From Gymnogyps californianus (lineage: Eukaryota; Chordata; Aves; Accipitriformes; Cathartidae): a DNA stretch of 64,000 bases. Positions 59,661 through 64,000 of the stretch are shown piece after piece. Location of the stretch: NCBI RefSeq assembly GCF_018139145.2, contig NC_059481.1, forward strand, positions 10,342,368-10,406,367, read 5' to 3'. The notes beneath the pieces were generated by a model. The model saw nothing but the letters and a program-made list of their open reading frames with translations, was not told where the DNA came from and did no database searches. The position numbers were made by a program, and so were the translations under genes. Numbering within the stretch: position 1 is the stretch's first letter; each line of letters starts with the position of its first letter.

Positions 59661-60890
59661 TCACACAGCCGGAAAGGGACGGGATGGGGAGATCGAGACA
59701 AAATTACCTGGAAATGCCCAGGCCAGGAATGCATCGGTGCCTGCGTTGGCATGTACCGGCACTAAACCAAAGCTCATGCTTTGCCTCAGGCAGCCTTTAC
59801 CTGTCCTCTGTGTAGCAGAAGGATCCCCGTAACCTCCACACAAGGGACAAGTTCGTTTCGAGGGAGACCTAAGCTGACTCTTAAGCGCGGGAGCTTTTGC
59901 TGAAGTGCTGGTGACTTTAAGCTGAAGACTACAGGCATCGAGGGGAGTTTTTCCTGAGGACCGAGCGGGGACCTAGCATGGCATCCTGTCGGGTACTTCC
60001 ATGATCAAATCGATAAATGTTGATTCACATTTCAAACATAAATCCATCTGGATAAATCATGTACTGACAAAGAAGCGACCGATGCTTACTGACTTTCTTC
60101 AGAAATGCGGCTTAGTTGAGCCATTTTGCTTAAGAGGAAGTCAGTTTTATGATGCTGAAAGAGTAATTTATAGGAACAATTTATTAGCTCAACAGTAGTT
60201 TTGATTTTTTCCCATTTTAGGGCGATAGGAAGTCTCAGTGGTAACATTTTGTGTACAGCCCAAATGGCAATTAAAACGCGATGGATTGCTGTTTCGCAGG
60301 TGTGCAAGCAGCATCGCAAGCTGCTGCGGACTGTGTCACGTCGGCGTTGGTGTGTGCAAGCACTTCTGGTGGACCGTTAGAAATGCTGCCACTTCAAATA
60401 GCTAAAAGTATTAAATCGGGTGACACGGGGGCCTCTTCCTTCGCGACTTCTGCGCAGAAGCTGCTGCAGTGAACCCGCTCTAAGGTTATGGATATTTTTA
60501 AGGTACAGCAATACTGCATACATTGCTACGTGCATCCTAGGTCTGTCGCTAAGGAGTTACCCACAGGCGGTGCAACTAGCGCAGGCAGATTTCCCGCAGG
60601 TCCGCAGCCCTCCCCCCGCAGAGGCAGGCTGCCACACTGCTGCCGTAATGCCCCCCCCAAACGGAGGAACTTCTTTGTGTCATCACTGCTGTATCTCTTG
60701 TTCATTTGAGACGGATCTCGCTATTTTGAATATATTGTCGGAATTGACTGAGGGCTTAAAAATTGGAGCAGGGGAAGCGGGAACGGGCAGGTAGGTCCTT
60801 AGGAAAAGAGCCCGAGAAGCTGGCCGGGTTTTTAAGTCTGACTCAGGTAATTGTCCCAGTGAAGGTTTTGCAGTGGATTGCGTCACTTCC
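59660..60890. other. Intronic AT-richer block with a paired ONECUT-type site
   Basis: No exon. ATCGAT at 60009-60014 is followed after 6 nt by TTGATT, within a homeodomain-motif-rich stretch (60000-60080) that looks like a candidate enhancer. The remainder shows no recognisable feature. Confidence 0.4.
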
Positions 60891-61710
60891 ACCGCTCAGA
60901 AACTCCATTTTCGGCGGCGGCGGCAGAGCCCCGGGCTGGGGCAGCAGAAAGGGGCGGAATGAGCGGGCCTGAGGCCGAGCCCTTTACCCCAGCGCCTCGG
61001 AACGCCCCGCGGGAGGATTCATTCCCACTGCACCATTCAACGCAGGCGGCAGCGCGCAGGTGCGGAGCTCTACCGCTGCCCCGGGCCGGCGGGTCCGACG
61101 CCGTTCTGCGGCGGTGTGCGTCCTGCAACCCCGCGCAGGAGTGAGCTGGCCGGGCGGGGCGCCCGGGCGGGGCGGGGCGGGGCGGGGCGGGGCGGGGCTG
61201 CCCGGCGGCGGGGAGCGCGGGGCGGGGCGGGGCGGAGCGGTGGCCGCTCCCCGGGGGCGGCGCGGGGCGGCGCGGTGCGGAGCGGCCGCTCCCGGGCGGC
61301 GCGGCGCGGCGTGAAGCGGCACGGAGCGGGTTGGGGAGAGGCGCGGAGCGGCGCGGAGAGGAGCGGAGAGGAGCGGAGAGGTGCGGAGCGGACAGGTGCC
61401 GAGCGGGCGGCGCTGCCCGGCTGGGCGGTGGGGGGTGCGAAGCGGGCGGCGTTTCGAGGAGGAGCGGAGCGGCGCGGAGCGGCTGGCGCTCCCCGGCTGG
61501 GCGGTGCGGAGCGGTGAGGTACAGAGCGGCGCGGAGCGGCCGGCGCAGCGCGGGTGCGGCGCTGCGCGGTGCGGTGCGGTGCGGTGCGGTGCGCGCCCAC
61601 CCCCGCTGGGCAGCGGCCGCGGCAGCGGCGAGGAGCGGGCGCCACCCAGGGCCGGGGGCTGCCTGCGCCGCTGCGGGGGCGGGCGCGCCGGGAAGGGCTA
61701 ACGCGATTAA
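60890..61710. other. CpG island 11, last of the chain
   Basis: CpG-dense and strongly G-skewed on the + strand. Most of it is the minisatellite at 61150-61595. The 285-codon minus-strand frame is the repeat read in translation, not a gene. Confidence 0.82.
61150..61595 (+). repeat. G-rich minisatellite with (GGGGC)n and (GCGGT)n runs
   Basis: It starts with six GGGGC units (61169-61198) and continues as degenerate GGAGCGGCGC/GAGGAGCGGA-type units. A longer unit recurs at a 76-nt spacing (61409-61430 and 61485-61506 differ by one base), and it ends with five perfect GCGGT units (61566-61590). The strand bias (G on +, the transcribed sense strand) predicts G-quadruplex and R-loop formation in the ONECUT1 transcript. 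Copy number is likely variable. Confidence 0.85.
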
Positions 61711-61930
61711 AATATTGATGTAGTCGCAAAAATCGTTCATTAAGGCAATTTAATCTTTGCTATTAAATGTCCTTTCAATTCATTTGGGGTAATTAAGATG
61801 CAGTTAAAGTGATTAAATTCTAATTACTTATGCTAGACAAAGAAATATTTGTCACAGTAATATGGTTAACTGAAGACCCAGCTAAAGAAATTTAACATTT
61901 ACTTTAAGTGATATCGCAGGAAAATCAGGA
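61710..61930. promoter_or_regulatory. ATTA-rich intronic block; enhancer candidate
   Basis: An abrupt switch from the minisatellite to AT-rich, repeat-free DNA dense in ATTA/TAAT cores, with ATTGATG and GGTTAACTGA (HNF1-half-site-like) sequences. It looks like a deeply conserved non-coding element, but no alignment was possible. Confidence 0.4.
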
Positions 61931-64000
61931 GCTTTCCCCTGATTGATCCACTTAGCAACATATTCTGTAATGGTGATGTCAGCTCAGTCAAGTGGTTACA
62001 GATCCATCAACACTGTAAGTTTGTGTAAACCCCAGAATCCCAAACTGTTGAGTCAGCGCTCCTTAGTCAGATTCACTTTATTATTCCAGGGGCAGCAAAT
62101 TAAGGTCACTCATTTTAATACAGTGCGCAGGAGTGAGATGTTTACCATTCAGTCTCAGCTGGGATCTATATGTTGGCAGGCTGATGTCATTCTGCGAGCT
62201 TCCTGTACAGGAACATATTTTTATCTCTGTTCATGTTATGAAACAACAAAAGAGGAGTATTGCCTGGGCTTGATGGCAGAGAAATAAGGCACAGACCAAA
62301 TGCCCTCTGAGCAGATGGATACACCTGCCCTCTAAATAAGTGTAAATACAAATCACTAGAGAGCCAAGTGCAAAATGCTGAATGATGCCAGGAGTAATAA
62401 GAAATAATTTAGGGTGGGTTCAGACATTTCAGAATAGCCCATACTCTCTTCGGTTGAAAGGGGAAAGTTTTGGGCAGCAACCGATGAACTGTGTCACCCA
62501 TGTGGGCTTTCATCACTGACACGTGAATGGCCTTATCCCACGGTGGGTTGAAGCTTTTGAGAATGCTCTTTGCAGCATCAATGCTGTCTGCTCTCTGCTA
62601 CCACGGGAGCACATGGCCACAAGCTGCCCTGATGTGCAGAGGCTCTGTCTCACACAGCACCTTTCCGGAGGGATCCCATCTCCCAGGCGCCTTCCAAGGC
62701 CTCAGGGCAGTGACAAGGAGGATGGGGCAGTGCAGGGGACCACCAAATGGCGACGTATCAGAGTGAATGGCACACGGCAGCTGCGGTTATTCATCCAGGC
62801 CAAACAGATTTGCTTGCGTTTAGTTCATTTGGTGAAGTCTGCCCTCAGGTAGCATGTGTCTTATAGGCCCCTTATCTTGTTCTCATATTCCCCCAAATAT
62901 AAAGTTTTTGATAATTAGGAGAGACCTGTCATCCGTGTGTCTCTCTGCACACTCCAGGGGTGTTATTCACATGATAAGGATGGAGCTTATCACACTTTAT
63001 TATGTATTATCATCACCATGAATTTACCATAAACTTTTGGCTACTGGCTTCCACTGAGCTGTTGTAGGCAGTGTGATTAGGACTATCTCTGACGGCCAAA
63101 GTCCTTAAGCAGTTTCAGCCTCCTACGGAAATCCTGCTGCCTTTTCCACCCAAAGGTACAGCCTCCTTCAGAAGCATATCCCCCAGGATATTCTCTAGCT
63201 TGCACCAGTGAAGAGTTTTCACTCTCTAAAAATGTTATTGGATATTTTGTGATGTTTCAATGCTAGAAGCGGATGCTTTAGAAAGAGATTCCCAGGGTCT
63301 TAGTGGGCGCAGTTCAGACTGTAGCTGAGGCAGTCCCAGCTTTTATAGACCTGACACAACAGAGATTAGAAAGTACATGCAAGGAGAGAATTCTAAAAGT
63401 TTTTTTTATGTCTCCAAGACATGTCCTGTACACATGAGGTCAGGATAGCTAAAAGACTAGGCTTTGCAAGAAGAGGGGGAAAAGATGATCATAACAAAAC
63501 TTTTGAGAACTCTTTCAAGTCAGTCTAAAATATGTCTCCTTGTCTCTCCTATGGCGCATGCAGAAATGCAGGGCTTTTGTCGGCACTTCTTTGAGCTGGG
63601 CTGCGTCATTTCTTGGGGTTTTCCCACTCATGGGAAGGGTAACTGCTCTGAACCCACAGCAATGAAGCTGTTGGCTTGTAAACTCCCCATTACTTTCTGG
63701 GAATCTCACACTGGAGTCTGAGAGAGAAGCATAAAGCAGTTGTTTTTTTCTCCTACCTGTCTGAAGCAAATATAATGCTCATGAATAGTAAGGGTGAGAC
63801 AGTCCTCAAAACTAAACCAGTCCAGTGATGGGGTGGTGAAGACCCCAGAGCTCGGTGCTGAGTTTACCTTCTGATGTGAAGCAACTGGAATGTGCCTCCT
63901 CAGGCAAGACAGAGCCGAGCCCACAGTCATGAGAAATCCCCAGTCCTCTTTGTTCCCCAAAATGAACATTTCAGCTACAAAATGGGTTCCTACAGACTCC
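61930..64000. other. Intronic DNA without recognised features
   Basis: Ordinary mixed-composition sequence. The open frames present are short and show no family similarity. No exon 2 of ONECUT1 (homeodomain) is present. Confidence 0.7.

Larger units (their letters stand above)
54117..64000 (+). other. ONECUT1: ONECUT1 intron 1 (5' part, runs off the window)
   Basis: No exon with homeodomain similarity follows before the window ends. The first 7.6 kb alternates CpG-dense islands (54.1-54.8, 55.8-56.5, 57.4-59.7 and 60.9-61.7 kb) with AT-rich blocks that may be enhancers. From about 61.9 kb onward the sequence is ordinary AT-rich DNA with no gene or clear repeat that I can support. A long first intron is expected for this gene family. 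Confidence 0.85.

Noticed and set aside
60883..61740. 285-codon minus-strand frame
   Set aside because: It is the G-rich minisatellite translated, a repetitive Ala/Pro/Arg peptide with no family.
54117..64000. Search for ONECUT1 exon 2 (homeodomain) in the remaining window
   Set aside because: No open frame carries homeodomain sequence, so the exon must lie further right.

Overview
This is vertebrate nuclear DNA, most likely from a bird or another sauropsid. The only protein-coding gene I can support is ONECUT1 (HNF6), a liver, pancreas and neural transcription factor with one CUT domain and one homeodomain. Its first coding exon lies on the + strand at 53038-54116 and ends in a consensus splice donor. 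Exon 2, with the homeodomain, is not in the window, so intron 1 runs off the right edge. Few recognisable repeats, very strong CpG islands and degenerate ancient amniote-type repeat fragments fit a sauropsid; the species cannot be named from sequence alone.

Layout. From 1 to about 41.8 kb is AT-rich, gene-free flanking DNA upstream of ONECUT1. I see no exon with family similarity there, only simple repeats, small hairpins, old repeat fragments and a few homeodomain-motif-rich blocks that look like enhancer candidates. From 41.8 to 44.2 kb the base composition shifts. From about 44.2 to 61.7 kb there is a chain of at least ten CpG-dense islands separated by AT-rich blocks, the typical setting of a Polycomb-regulated developmental gene. 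The promoter/5' leader island (about 51.9-53.0 kb) contains a G-run array, a perfect CRE, an NRF1-type palindrome, two overlapping upstream ORFs in good start contexts and an A-rich tract with 18 consecutive A. Intron 1 begins at 54117 and contains three further island groups, a perfect 36-bp hairpin, candidate ONECUT binding sites and a G-rich minisatellite, then ordinary AT-rich DNA to 64000.

Oddities. The ONECUT1 exon carries an apparent +1-nt shift in C-runs just after the poly-histidine tract. As written, the start codon reads only 161 codons, while all downstream protein similarity (CUT domain included) is in the next frame. A sequencing or assembly error is the likeliest cause. The perfect inverted repeat in intron 1 looks like a recent template-switch event or an artefact. 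ATCGAT, the core recognised by ONECUT proteins, occurs seven times between 43 and 60 kb against two in the first 43 kb, suggesting autoregulation as a testable idea. I found no undescribed multi-gene system. CpG-island and enhancer limits were set by eye and are approximate.
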